Source of the DNA: Pomacea canaliculata
Taxonomy: Eukaryota; Mollusca; Gastropoda; Architaenioglossa; Ampullariidae
NCBI RefSeq assembly: GCF_003073045.1
Contig: NC_037590.1
Location: 21,974,449-22,038,448, forward strand
DNA length: 64,000 nucleotides
Reading direction: 5' to 3'
Shown here: one piece after another, positions 1-14,100 of the stretch
Layout of the letters: every line of letters begins with the position of its first letter
How positions within the stretch are numbered: position 1 is the stretch's first letter
The notes under the pieces: generated by a model
Databases searched by the model: none
What the model saw: the letters and a program-made list of their open reading frames with translations, nothing else
What the model was told of the DNA's origin: nothing
Program-made: the position numbers and the translations under genes

Positions 1-3000
1 GTGCTAAGATAGACAACTCTCATTTGTGAAAGAGAAATGTACGCAAAAGTATTGTCCCTTGCTCTGACGTTTATTCATATGCCGTACGAAGTGAAAGTCT
101 TTCCTCTTTACCTATAGTTTGACCTGCACAGGCTAAGTTTGTTAGTTTTAACGGCAAAAATTCGGCAGTAATGAAAAGATTCTGTGATGAGCAAGGGAGT
201 AAGAGTGATTTGAGGAAGAAGAAGAAAATGATGGTACAGATTCAGTACAATAAAATCTTGTAAAATGTATCACCGTCATACGAAGACTGAGCCAGGGAAA
301 CGGAATAAAGCGAATCCTACCTACAACAATGACCCCACCCAATCCTTATGCAGTGCAAGAATGAAATGATCTTTTTGTTGTGGTAGTGATAATTATGAGG
401 AGAATTAGGAGAGGGATATATATATATGCGCATTAAACATTAAACTATCTTGGATGTTGTTGGTCAACAACAGTGCATTTTTAAAAATTAAAACAAACCT
501 CCCATAAGCCCCTTAGTCAACGTGAGTGAAAAAAAGTAGTAAAGGCAAAATTGGATAAATTACAAAAAGAGGCAAAAGGACTCCAGCAGCTGTGTTTCCC
601 ATACTTTGGTGTCAGCCATAAATGCCCGGCCTCTGGTCGAGTGCCTTTCCTGCCCATCTGTTGCAGCAGCCGATAGTCGCATCGTACGAAGGTGTGTACT
701 GTAGGAAAAAGTATGAGATATGTCACGAGACCATCTGCTGCACGCCTGCCATTGAGTGCAGTGCTGCAGTGCACACAGTGAACCTCACACATCTGCTGCT
801 GCACTTTAGCTGAACTCCTTCCATCGATCTGTTGTTTTCTGCACGCTGTGGGCTTTCTTTTCATACTTTACTTTTAGTGCCTACTTTTCTCCTAATCATC
901 CTTTTCTCCCTTACTCATAATAACTTTTAGATAGAAAATCGACCAAATAGCACGAAACAGACAAAAAAAAAAAAAAAAAAAAAGGGACTAATTCAGGAAA
1001 GGAGGTCTAATTTATTCATTAGGGTTTGATTTTTAAGAAAAGGATATGTGATACATTTAAGATGGCCAACGACTGGTATCCTAAGCAAGCTGTCATCAAG
1101 AAAATAAAATAAAAATTAATTCAGTGTGCCCCGAAGATATAAAAACTTTATTTTTTGCGTTAACTACGTAGTCTTTGAGGTATGTATTATCACAGGATTG
1201 GGCCGTGATATTATCACAGCAAGGGAAATGTTATAGTACAGACAGTTTGTTATAACACATCACAATAGTTGATTATCTGCTGCCTGCTACCTACAAGAGG
1301 TCAGAACTCGCTGGTACAAAGAGAAAGAAAGAACAAGGGTTAAATTAATTTGATGAAATAATTTAACCAAGGCAAATCTTGGTAGAGATCTTTTTATCAT
1401 TTTTTTTTCTCGTGAATCTTTTTTGTTTAAATATTAACTGCCAGAAAGAGAGAGAGAGACGAGAGAATGTGAGCGTCCTTGCGTGCGTGTCATATGCGGT
1501 GTATGTCATTCATCTAGCAAGAAAAAACACAGCCACTTTGTCCTGCAAGACAAAACATTTATTAACTTGTGTGAAATAGAAGTATTATACAAAAAATAAT
1601 GTGGGCATCGGACGGACTAAACCTTTTTTGTGACATAAATACAACCGTTCGAAAGGTAACATCTCAATATTTTCTCTGCGTGGGTGAAAATGTTCTTCAT
1701 CTCCACAATCTTCAGTCTGTGACAAAGAAATGTTACATTCGGAATACCACCAACTATGCTGGCTAGAAAATAATTGTATGTATTGAAAGTTATTGATCCA
1801 CGGTGTCTTAATCTGGTTTTTAAAGTATGCATTAACCTCACTGATAATAGCTGTTTCTTCAGAAAATGTGTGGGGTTTTTATACATAAGATGCAAAAATA
1901 ATGGGCAAAGACATGTGTCAGACAGCATGTTCAGCACAGATTCATAGACTATGACCCGAGCGAGCCTAGGGTTGGGTTGTGATGATAATATATCTCAGCT
2001 TATATACCTAAAGATGTTCATAGTAACTGTTTACCTTCTCATGTCTTAGGGGCTGAACACTTTTATGTGAAGTGAGATACAAATGATTATACAGCCCTAG
2101 TTCTCCAGTTTTATAAGCGTTCCATAAAACTTACGTGCATGAAGTTTGTGGTCCGCGACACGTTAGTTCTACAGGCACGACCTGCGGTAGGTCGAGGTGA
2201 CATTAAAATGTAGAGAGAAGTGGCTTTTTATTTCTGTAGAGTTATAGCAAAAGTCAGCAGAATGCATCATTTGGTGGTGTGAACATGTATAAGGTTAACA
2301 TATAAACATTACACAAAGACAAAAAATCGGGAACTTTCTAAAAGTGATGAAAAAATAAAAAAAAAGCATGTTGGACATTATGGTTTTGCAAAAATGTATG
2401 GTAATATATGTCTCTGTAAATCAACCACCTTGCGAGTAATTATAAACCTCATAATGACAGGCCAGAAAAAAAAAGAAAATTGAGTTTTTGTCATGCATGC
2501 TGCCTAACATACATTTTTGAAAAAAAGTAGAATTTCAGTATTTGACTCAAAACAGTTGCATATAATTATTGTCTCAAATATCAACATGTACAACAATACA
2601 AGGTATTATGTGGCTCAACTTCGCAAACGGAATAATCTTCAAACTTCAATAAACTTCAAAATGAAAAATTCCAGAAAAATATTTGAAACTACAAATCTCC
2701 ACGGACGTATATGGAAACTGACTGGTTATCAGTTACACAGTTACATATATAGCCATTATATATATATTATTGTATATAGCTATATAGCATTTCTCCCATT
2801 TGTAGGACAGCAAAAATTAATAAAAGCCATCTCTCTGAAACCATTTTAAACATACTGTTGCGTTCTTTGGTCAGTTGAGATTTGAACAGAAAAACGAAGC
2901 CAACCATTGCATGTGTATTTGCTGTTCAGTTTAAAAATTTGCTCATAAAAATATCACAGAATGCATTTTACAGTAGTTTATACCAAATGTGCTGAGAATG

Positions 3001-3292
3001 TATCATTAAAAAGCTAATCCGATGAATCACCGTAGCTAACAACATTGTGAAAACATGGTAGCAACGAAACATAAAAGGCATTACACATATTCACTAAACT
3101 GCCAGAAACTCAAAGGACAATAAAAGTTGCCAGTAAAAATGTGACAGCCATCAGCTGTCGCCAGAACTGCACACCGGGCTGTTTCATCGTAATTATCGAC
3201 GCTCCTCACCTCGAGATGTCGTGTGCACACAAACTCACGGCCATAACTCACTCAATGACAGCCAAGTGGCTTTAGTCTCAAAAACGGTTACA
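1..3292. other. non-coding flank
   Basis: No spliced gene or recognisable protein seen on either strand; only short AT-rich frames. Contains a poly-A run at about 963-982. Confidence 0.5.
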
Positions 3293-3580
3293 TACAGTAA
3301 ATTCCAGTCAACTGAGTGTATCTACAACTTGTTCAATGCCCAGGTTGATCACCTTAAAAGTTAAAAGTTGCGTTGTAGGCATTTCGTCTCGTTTTCGGCA
3401 TGAGGAGCGTGTGTGCTTGAGCAAGTGATCTGAATGCTTCCAATTGTATGTGGCTTTGATTTAAAACTGTGAACAGGTAAAACTGTGACAAGGAGCTCAT
3501 CGAAAAACTAATCGAAATCTGAAAAAGCCGTAGGGTTTAAAGTTGGGAAAAAAAGTCGCGGCAATCCGAAATTTACGGTA
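3293..3580. mobile_element. short inverted-repeat element (MITE), copy A
   Basis: Ends are inverted repeats (TACAGTAAATT left, complement of AATTTACGGTA right). The interior matches the element at 46171-46539 over several blocks, for example the GGCATTT...GTGTGTG and CTTTGATTT...TGTGAACAG segments and GGAGCTCAT. It has no coding capacity and is non-autonomous. Confidence 0.65.
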
Positions 3581-4024
3581 TATATACATGTATATAAATG
3601 AACATTACAAATCCATTCGCTTCAAAACAACGAAAATGAGGGAATTCATTGTATCTCTATGAGTCGAATCTTAATTTAATTGTGGACTTAAGATAGTATC
3701 ATAGAAATACTCAGATATATGATGTATACCATATGGTTCTTCGTTGATATCGTTAAGCAAAAACTCCAAAAAAAAATTACTCGAAGTGGTGACTGCTTTT
3801 GTACAAAGAGACATGTTTGTGTCATTAACAGCTACTTCTAATCCGAAATTTAGCATGAAGGAATATTTTATTAATTTTTTAAAATATTAAAAAATACTAA
3901 CGATGAAAGACGGGAAAAGATATATTTAAAAATATTAGTAAAAATTAAGTCTATGACAGGAAACAATAATACTTATTTCTCCTTCGACGTCTACCATTCT
4001 TCACTGAAAAGTCCTTGAGCTCGC

Positions 4025-4066
4025 ACACGCGCGAGCGCACACACACATACACACGCACACACGCAC
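4025..4066. repeat. CA-rich microsatellite
   Basis: Imperfect (CA)n run with CG interruptions. Confidence 0.8.
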
Positions 4067-5061
4067 TAAAATTCAACAAATGACGTTCGCAAAATAAATT
4101 ATAACATTTCTAGGAGCTTTGCCTAAGTATTCTGTAACAACTGTCAACATGACACATTTTTCTGTACAATTGTTTAAGGCAAAAGCACATAATAGAAAAT
4201 ATTTTATCACAGCTACGTATTCTTTGTTATATGTTCTTTGCTGCACGATGCAAAACAGTTAAGATTGATGAGTTCTTCACAAGCCTTCTCTCTGGTTATA
4301 CAATCGTGTCAATGGCTGTCAGTAATAAACATAATAAATAGTTCCAGACAGGCAGGATACGGAAGTAATACATTATCGACAATTCTCAACATAGGAGAGA
4401 GCATAGGGCAGGATATATGTTGTTATAACATTGACAGCTGTTATTAGCATTTTGTTGCTTTAATACTGACCGATTTTGTTAACACTTTGCTGTTAAAACA
4501 TTGACAGGTGTGTTAGCACCTTGTATAATTTGCTGACGAAGAACCTTCTGCATTCGAAGAAACATCTCTCTCATCTGTTAGTGCTCTGCTTTGTTACGAT
4601 GTAGGTTAGTATATCATATTATAAGCCAATACCAAGGTCAGTCGAGAAGTTACGGTCAGTTGACAAAAGAAGCCTGTTAATCGATGAAATTAATTTTACT
4701 TTTATCTCTAACCACGGAGTAACCGAAATAATTTAAAGGAAAAAGGAACCCGTGAGGGGACGGTATCACAGACTTGGTACCGAGTCAGTTTATGAGAGTG
4801 ATAACTGTTAACCCCTTGGATCTGACTGCAGCTAAAAGAAAGCAAGAAGCTCCTGACTTAACTTTACCAGTTTTTCACTTAAACCCACCCTTTTCTATCC
4901 CTTGAAAGTGTAAAGTAAGATATATAAGGGTTTCCAGTGGATTTTGACCCACTTTTGCGAAGTATATCTTACACCCAAGAAGCCATCATCACAGTGCGGT
5001 CTTGAAATTGTTTCCTTTTTCCTTCAGACGGTCCTGAAGTCGTCGTTATCCATCTCCCCTT

Positions 5062-5180
5062 CTACGCCTCAACGGTAAAAGGCCATCTGAGGTTCTCGAT
5101 GACGTTGCAGTTGAAAAGAAAGATGATTGTCGAAAGGACCAGAGCAAGTGCATACGAGGCTGTCACCGTCCCAGCGGAAC
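5062..5180 (-). CDS. transmembrane/C-terminal exon of the Ig gene
   Basis: Acceptor GGACAG|GT in phase 1, then 38 codons and TAG at 5062. Sequence runs SAGTVTAS, then a hydrophobic stretch (ALALVLSTIIFLF), then N-C-N-V-I-E-N-L-R-W and six more residues. It looks like a single membrane pass with a tail of about 12-15 residues and no ITAM, ITIM or kinase. A GPI-anchor signal is possible but less likely because charged residues follow the hydrophobic core. Confidence 0.75.
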
Positions 5181-8100
5181 CTGTCCAATCAAAACAGTTA
5201 ATTATACATTGCACCTGTAGTTTTAATTTTTTTTTAACAAGGAAGAAGCGCATGGACTGGAATAAAGTATGGCTGGCTAGCAAGGTCTGTTTTTATTTCG
5301 GTTAGAAGTGTATACTAAATGGCTTTATTCTTGCCTGATATCCTTATGTAGAAGGCCACGGAGTAGGAGTCGAGGCTGTTGGTCGCTTTGCAGGAGTAGT
5401 TGCCTTCGCCCTGCTGCACCTGGGTAAAATTTTGGGTCAGGGTGGCCTCCTCGGCCATCAACTTGCTGTCCTTGTACCACTCGAACAAACAGACCTCGTT
5501 ACAGTTGGCACTGCAGGTCATGACCCCCTGGGTACCCGGGGGCACGTTGTAGGTCCCATCCTGTACCAGACTCCGGTCAGGGCCTCACTGCTGAAGATTG
5601 CTGTGACCACTACTCTTTCTGCTGACGGGCCGTCTATGAGACAGAAAGGAGACAAGTGGATGAAAAAGCAGAGCTTCGGTCTTGTCATTTAATTCTAATT
5701 TTCTGTTTATCATCGACGTCATACAGCATTCCAGGCAGTGGATATCGTCGATATGTGTAGCGACATCTAGTAGCGGGAGCGGGTGATGGTGGGAGGCGCT
5801 TTTGTCTCGTTCACTGTGTCCAGCCTTCCACTTGTTGTGAGTTTAAACAGAAACCAAAATAATAAAAAACAAAAACAAAAACAGCTTACGACTCTGACTT
5901 ACATCTTATCGTTAAACTGATGCCGTCGCTGCGAAGTGATTTCAGTAGCTTGGTGCCACTGATGACGTCACAAGCATAGCTTCCCTGATTGGCCAGCGTG
6001 ACGGCGGAGATGTTGTAACTCTGTTCCGTCTGGTTGACGACGACCTCACCGTTGTAGTACCAGTGGTAGGAGGAGCCAGTAGCGTTGCAGCTGAACTGTA
6101 CACCTGTATTCTCCAAGGGTACATCCGGGTACATCGTCACCGTGGGTTTCCCTGGAGCGTCTGCACGACCAGCACGTGGAACATGTAAGGACTAAAGTCT
6201 TTCAACTCTATCAATAAATGTCAACTTTCCTGAAAAACCCTACAGAGTTTGTACATCACAACACACACACACACACAGAGAAGAGGAGCATCCAGACATC
6301 GACACGCTCGCGCACACACAGGTGAGGGACCTGACCACCTGACCTGAGGGTGCGAGCTCTAGCATGTTGCTGCTGCTGGACACTCTGCTGGCCACGACAG
6401 CCTTGCAAGCATAGCGGCCTGTGTGTTCGTTGCTGAAGCTGGTGATCTGCAGCACAGGTGAGGTCTGACCCTGCAGCACGCCGTCATTCTGCAGCCACGT
6501 GTACGTCAGGGCAGCACTGGCCCTGGGGGTCGTGCTGCTGCAGGTCAACGTCACCAACTGACCGCTGGTGAAGGTGCTGGGCAGGGCGGACAGACTGGGT
6601 GTGATCGGTGTGGCTGTGACAAACATAAGTCACAGTCTCTGAGCTTTTCATTCTTCACTAGATTTTTTATTGTTTGTCTGATCTGATGTAGTATGTCACA
6701 CGAATGCCTTGTGGATCCTCGTCACAGAAAAAAAAAGATGTAGGTTGAGAAGGCATTTTGAGTTTAGTCGTGTGAGTCTAATATTCAGTATTTTGGTTCA
6801 GTGATTAGTCATGGGATTCTAATATATCATCTTATAACATATGATCCACGATGACAGGAACGTGAAGATCATTCTCAACCGGTCAAAACTGGAAGAATGT
6901 TAGACCATTGGCAAAAGATTTAATCTGCTTTACGCGTTGTCTTACCAAGAACGGAGAGATTGAAGGAGATGGTCTGATCCTTCTGAGTTGGATGCTGTGC
7001 AGGTGTAGGTGCCAGCGCTCTGCGCGGTCACTTCAAGGGACAGCTGCGACACCGACGACACCGGGGTGCTGGTCCCTGACTTGCTCCACTGGAACGTGCA
7101 GGTGGGGTTGCATGCAGCGGCACAGGTGACGGTGAGAGAATCGCCCTCGACTAACGAGGTGGGTGGGATGGCTGGCGTCAGCGACAGGGACTGGGGAGCA
7201 TCTGAGGGAGATGAAGAGCAAGAAGACGAGAAATGACGCTGTAGTGTGAAGGTAGCGAGCACTCACTGCTGCACCCTCCCGCTGGGACTCGCACGGCTGA
7301 TGAGGACTCGGGGATCACACGGGACTCACAGGGGTCATGAGAGTCGTGGGGTATAACATGACTCGCAGACATTTTAAAAAAAAATTTCTTCATATTCTAC
7401 TCTTTTTTTTTCCTTCTCTTGAGCACACGTGCACGCACGCACGCACACACACGCAAACACAAACACTTGTCCTTGAAAATCCGATGTAAAGATATTAAGA
7501 TTTAGGAGAATGAAGGAAGGGACTCACAGATGGTTGCCACAAGGCGAGGGTCACTGGCGTTCTGCTGGGTACCAAAGGTCACCACACAAGTGTAGAAGCC
7601 AACGTTCGCTTCCTGGAAGGACGCAATGACAATTGTCTGTGACGTGCTCGACAGGTTACTACTGTTGAAAGTCCAGGAGTAAGTGAAGCCGACAGGACTG
7701 GACTGATGTCACAAGTGATGTTCACTGACGGCCGAGCGTAACCGCAGCAGGTGAGACAGATACAGTGGGCTTGCTGGGAGGAGCTATACACACGAAAGAG
7801 GGTATGACACATGTATGAGAGACTGAGTAACGGACATGAGTGACTAGTAATACGAGTAGCTCTATGGGAACCCTTATGATTTCCTCCATTCATCATTATC
7901 GTGTTTTCAAGACTCCAGGACAAGGCAGTCTCAGGAAGTCTCAGTCTTTTTCACATTATTCCGAGACATTGCTTAGAGGAAGCTGTCTTAGCCTCCTCTG
8001 GGCTGAACCCAGGATAGGTTTAACGAACACGTTGTCTTTTAAAATACGCGAATAAAAACTCACCGACAACAGTCAGCTGGTAGGCGTTGCTTGTGGCTGA

Positions 8101-11100
8101 TGTCACTGAGTTGTCAACCACTGCGCAGGTGTAAGTTCCGCCATCCGAGGACTGGACCTGATCTATCGTCAAGGTCTGGCCGCTGGCTGCCATGCTGACC
8201 CCGTCCTTGGACCACCTGTAGGTGAAGGTGGTGACTGGGGTCGAGGTGGTTTCACAGGTTAGGGTCACTTTGCTGCCGACACTCACCAGCTGTGAAGACG
8301 GCTTGATGGTAGGCTGGCGGGTGGATCTACCCTCACGAGAGAACACAGAGGGATAAAAAGGAATCAGGTAGGGTTCGTGAAGAAATTGTTAGCATACACG
8401 TACAGAGAATCTAAAAAAACGTCACAACCCTAGAAAGGACCTGGAAAAGTCAAATTGCTTATGACTAGGAATTTTTCATTTAAAAAACCCCCAGTGTTAG
8501 TGCAAAGTATTTATTTTATTTCTCTTATATTCAGCACTGTCAGATTTGCATGATTAAAATTCTTCACCGACCTTGCACTGTGAGACGGAAAGTGCTGCTG
8601 TCGAGGGACGTCACGCTCAGGTAACTTGCGGCACAGGTGTACTGTCCTGCGGCGGTTGTGGGCGCACGGCTGATGACGAGGTTCGCTCCTGTTTCACCTG
8701 TCAAAGTCGTTGCATCTTTCTTCCAGCTAAAGGTCAAAGTAGCGGCTCCTGGTGGCTTGGATGCGCTGCTGCAGGTCATAGTCACAGAGCTGTTGGTGGC
8801 TACAGCAGTCGTTGGTCCAGTGAGGACGGGCTGCCTTGGTCTTACTGTAACAATACGTAGTCTGTACATTACTTCATATAGCCAGCATGTCATCTATACA
8901 TTGTCTTTATTTAGCTGACACATGATGTGTACATTGTCATCATGTAACATGTGATCTGTATATTGGAGTAAAATAGTCGACTTGTAAATATTATACTGTG
9001 CTAAAAAAACTGACATTTACACATGTTCATTGTAGCCACGTAATCTGCCTCTACACCTGCACGCATATTATTTCTGTTCTATCATTTTAAAGTTCATTCC
9101 CCGTAATTCTTTTTTTTACTGTTTTTTGCATTCAGTAATTTAGACACTTTGCAAGATTCTCGGGCAAAGACAATGGACTCCTGGGACGTCTTCACAAGAC
9201 AAACCAAAGTTAACCTCAGCCACGCAAGGAAAGAAATGTTTGACTTGCCCTCCAGCAAAATGGTGTTACTCTTCGCAGACTCCACGCTGTTGTATGTCAT
9301 ACTGCACTTCACACTGCCGCTGCTGGCCAGACTCGGGGAGGTAATCGTGTAGGAGGCGCTGCTCTGGCCCTGGATGACGACGTCTTGCTCTCCGTACCAC
9401 GTGACTGTGGTGGGCGTGACTTGGGAGGCCGTGGAACAATTTAGCGTGACGGACTCGCTACCATCGTCGACAGCAATGGTAGACAAGCCTGAAGGGTCCT
9501 GTCAGACTGGGCTTTTTCACCTGTACTGTAACGAGATGAGGTCACGTGACACAGGTGCCTTCGTAGGCTGAACGATAAAAGGCAGTGCCTTGTGCATGGA
9601 TTCTGAGGCAAAAAATATTAGTTTTGCTGCCTTAGGAGGAGGAAGGGGAGTAAGAGTAACATTAAACTGATTTTGAGGGAAATAACTCACATATTATTAA
9701 AGAGTCACACGCTGCAACACTCACCCATGACGGACGCGACGGAGCTGGGGCTGGAATCGATACCATTGGCAGATACCTTGCACGTGATCTGGCCAGCATC
9801 CGAGAATGTCACGGCGTTGATTTGCAAGATTTGAGTGGTAACGCCCCTTGACCACGAATACGTCACAGGGGTGGGCATGCCCGACGACTGTGGCTGGCAC
9901 GTGAGGCTCAGGAGCGATCCCTCCTCCACTGTCAGGGTCCCCGTGATGACCGGGGCCATGGGCTTGACTGCAACCAACGGTCTGCTCTGGTACTGGCATG
10001 ACAACGCTCACTTTGATGTTCTTACCCGACCTTTTGTTTTTTCCTCCCGCTTCTCCCACCTTGCTTTCACTACCCCGAAACATATCGAAGTGTGTGAAGT
10101 ATTTTGACCTCCACTAAAGTTTTACTGAGCTTACTCAACACCACAAAATGCCGGCAAAAATACAGCATGCATATGAACACGAATAAACAAGAGCCAGTGG
10201 GAAAAAAATACGCTGTTTACAACTCCTCATACGCTAGTGTTAATAATAGTGTTACTATAACGTTACATGCCTTAAAATATATTTATTATATAATGAGTTA
10301 ACATGAGCAAGTTTCGACAATCCTTAAACCTTATCAACTCCAAAACTAATAACAAAATGTCAGGTAAACCCTTTGCCCTATAGTCCTTACCCACAAGACT
10401 GTAGCCTGTGGCGCTGTAGTCTGAATTGATGGAGTTCAAAGTCAGCATGCAGGAGTAGATGCCCATATCGGTGAAAGCAATATTTGGAAAGGTGAGATAG
10501 GTGCTGTTGCTCGTCGTCTGGAAATTACTGTTCGTCGTCCACGTGGACGAGAGGCCGGTCTGGTTGGAGGTGCCGCACTGGAGTGACACGGCACTGCCAT
10601 CCACCGCCATCGCCTGAAGCAAGCTCACCACGGGCGTGGACGGCTTGACTGTCGATGACAGAGAACTTTCACTGACATTATGTAACAGGGAGCTTCGATA
10701 ACATTGTGTACAGCAAACCTCGGTGATAAAGTCAGCAGATTCCTCCCACCTCTGCTTTTTCATCACTGCCGAACCGTTCGTTATTTCTTGCGTGCTAAAC
10801 CAATGTGTCCCTGCGTATGTTCGTAGGTGTGTGTGTGTGTGTCGGCGCGTGTGTGTATGAGAATGTGGTGAGCGGAAAAACACAAGACGACATACGTATA
10901 ATTTGCTATCCCATGTAACACCTATCACTGATGTATAGTATGTATAAAGCCGTCCAAGATGTTCTAACTTGGATACCAAATTCTTGCCTGTAGAGCAAAC
11001 TTATTTTATTGTAACCTTTTTAGTACTCTTAACATTAATTTTAAACGTTGAACTTCAAACGGTTTATACCTAAAAGGTTCACCACAGAACTCTTCGGTGA

Positions 11101-14100
11101 TTCCACCTGTCTGTAGGTGACAGAGCATGCGTACTGCCCAGCCTGAGCTGTGCTGGCGGTGATGACGTAAGGCCACGTTGCAGTGGGTGGGGACACCGAT
11201 GTAAACGTGCCTCCGTTACTAAGATACAGAGTGGTATTGTAACCCTCGGCTGCCATCTCGCTCTGGCTGCTGCTGCTGCAGGTGAAGGTGGCGCTGCTGC
11301 CATCAGCAACTGTCGACGTGGGAGAGATGGACAGCGTCGGTGTCCGCGGCTGAACTGAAAGGTCGCACATTCCATGTGATCACTACACACTACAATGAAG
11401 ACGGTGACAAATGAATGAGACAACGTGTGCGTTTAGTATGTGTTTGTTAGTGTGTGTGTGTGTGTGTGTGTGTTGCATGTTTTGGTACGTGTATGAATGT
11501 GTATTTATGTCTGCATGCGCTGTGTGTTTATGTGCTTATACTTACACACTACCAGATAATATTGAGAAGAATTAAAAAAGATAGAGGAGAGAAAGATGGA
11601 AGGAAAAAAATGAGGACAAGCATTACAAAGAAAAACTAAGAATACAAGTGAGTAAAAGAAAGAAGATGAAACAAAAAGGACAGAAAGGAAGACAGACCTG
11701 TTAGCTGGATCTCGTTAGCTGTAGGCGGAGTCCACTCCAGCTTTGGATACACGACACTTGTAGCGTCCTCCATCACTGAGCTTCAGAGGTAAGAAGGTCA
11801 GCGTGTTGCTGGTCTGGTTCTTGATGACCGTCTCACCGGGGGACGTCACCAAGACAATGAAGTCCACAGAGGAGAGCTGCAGGTGAGCGACAACGACGAG
11901 CTCGCCTGTCCTGCAGACAGTCCGCTCAAAGAAGGGGTTGCTGGCTTCACTGCAAGAGGTGTCGAACACACTATGAGACTTCCAGAAAATCCTCCTCCTC
12001 CTCCTCCTCCTCATCATCATCATCCACAACAACAACAACAATATCCAAGAAGTGAGGTACCTGTGACGGTCAGCACGGCACTATAGTCGGATGGCAGGGC
12101 GTTGTACGACACCTGGCACTGGTAGCCTCCAGCCTTCGCGAAGTTGACATCGGACAGCGTGTAGGTGGCACTGACAGCCCCGGCGATGACACTGCCACCA
12201 GGCTGTCTCCACGAGTAGGCGACGACTCCGCCGGCAGGCATGGTGGACGACGTCTGGCACGACAGCGTCAAACTCTGACCTTCCTCCACCGGAAGCACTG
12301 CGGTCGTCTGCGCCGTGGGCTGCGCAGGCTTCACTGCGGTCGTCAACAAGAGAAAATGAATCCCAACGGTCTACCAGCATCCAGCTATAATAATATTTAT
12401 AATAATATCTCAGCTCATTAGATCTTCACGACCATGCACAGGAGCAGGCGCATCGCCATTTAAAAACAAAAACAAATCCACGCTAGCCTAGTACCTGACC
12501 ACGTGACCAGAGTGATTAGTGATCAATGATTGTAGCGATGCTTGCCTGTCACCAGCAGCGGGGTGGTGCTGACGTCGGAAGAAACTCTGTCGTAGATGAC
12601 CTTGCACTTGTAGTTGCCCGCACGTGCCAGGGTCATGCTAGTCAAGGTAAATGTCTTATTACTGACGTTCGCTGCGACGATGACGTCACTGGGGTCGTAG
12701 AAGGTGAAGGCCGCGATGGCGGTCATCAGCTTCTCGGAGGCAGTCCTGCATGTAATGGAGACATTGCCTCCCTCCGGAACTGGCAGGCTGCTTTCTGCTG
12801 TCACAGTCGGCGTCAGAGGCTTCACTGAGGACATTAAGTAAATGAATGACTAGTCGGATAGTCGATGTACGGAATGGTTGATGGTCTTTCCGAAAATTCG
12901 TCTGCTTTTGCATAAACCAATCTTTTTGGGGAGCTGGGGGAGGGGAATTTTGCATTAAGAGGAACATTTTCTCTCTCTTTCATCATTCTTCCACTTTTCT
13001 GCTTCATTCGTGGAACATTCCTAATATATATATTTCTACATCTCAGCAACGCCTGAACAGTTTGTACTTGGCACATGAAGCAAAGGCCTCCTACCTGTCA
13101 AGGTGAGTGGCTGACTGAAGTCCGATTTCACTCCATTGGCAGTGACCATACAGCTGTAAGCCCCCGCGCTGATGAAGACGACAGGAGAGATGATGAAGTT
13201 CGCAGAGGTACTGCCGGTAAGGAGGCTGGTGTCTTTGTACCATTCATACGTCAGAGTCGAGGGTGTAGAGGTGAAAGTCGTAGTGCAGGTGTAGGTAATA
13301 CTAGAGCTTTGAGTCGCAACCGCCGCACCGCTGACTACAGGTGCCGGGGGGACAACTGAACGACAGGTAAGACAACATCAGCAGTTGTTTTAGGCCAGCG
13401 TCGAAACTTTAATCCTAGAGTTCTGTCTAGCTAACATTTTCTCGTCCTTTTTTTTTTTTTTTTTTTTTTTTTTGATTAAGTAATGGAGTGGCTAATTAAA
13501 GCATTACAATTTGGCTTTCTAATAGTATCAGACCCTGACACAGCACACCACGTGGTACACTTGTTCTCAAACCTCGAAGAGTGTAGTCGGCGCTGCGATC
13601 CGACGCGACTCCTCTGTAGGTGACGGCGCAGCTGTATGCACCGGCGTCAGCAAACGTCAGCCGCAACAGGGTCAGCGATTGGCTGACAAAGTCTTGTTCC
13701 CATTCGGTGTGATCCACATGAAGATGACCCCACCACTGGCGCTGCTGAGGTCAGAGGGCGTACTGCAGATCAGGGAGACGTCTGTTCCCTCAGCGTTCTG
13801 GTTGTTGTAGTTGACGACGACAGGGGTCTGGGGTTTGACTGTAACGGCAACGACATTATTCATGCAATTGCCCAATGATGATGGATGATGGATGGATGAT
13901 GATGGATGGATGATGATAATGGATGATGGATGGTGGAGGATGATGGATGATGGATGGTGGAGGATGATGGAGGATGATGGAGGATGGATGGATGATGATG
14001 ATGCACACAGGACTGCGTGAGCAACACAGAAACAGAAATCAAAATCCCACAAGGACTATCGAAGCAACACAGTAATTGCTATTTTCTGTGCCGTTATTGT

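Noticed and set aside
5335..5587. Frameshift at the start of Ig domain 30
   Set aside because: Choosing the GAG|GC acceptor 4 nt downstream of CAG|TG gives an open 249-nt exon in the right phase.
12526..12828. Long plus-strand open frames opposite Ig exons, e.g. 12526-12828, 22348-22668, 8573-8860
   Set aside because: They are antisense to clear Ig exons and have no domain features. They are open because the Ig exons are GC-rich.
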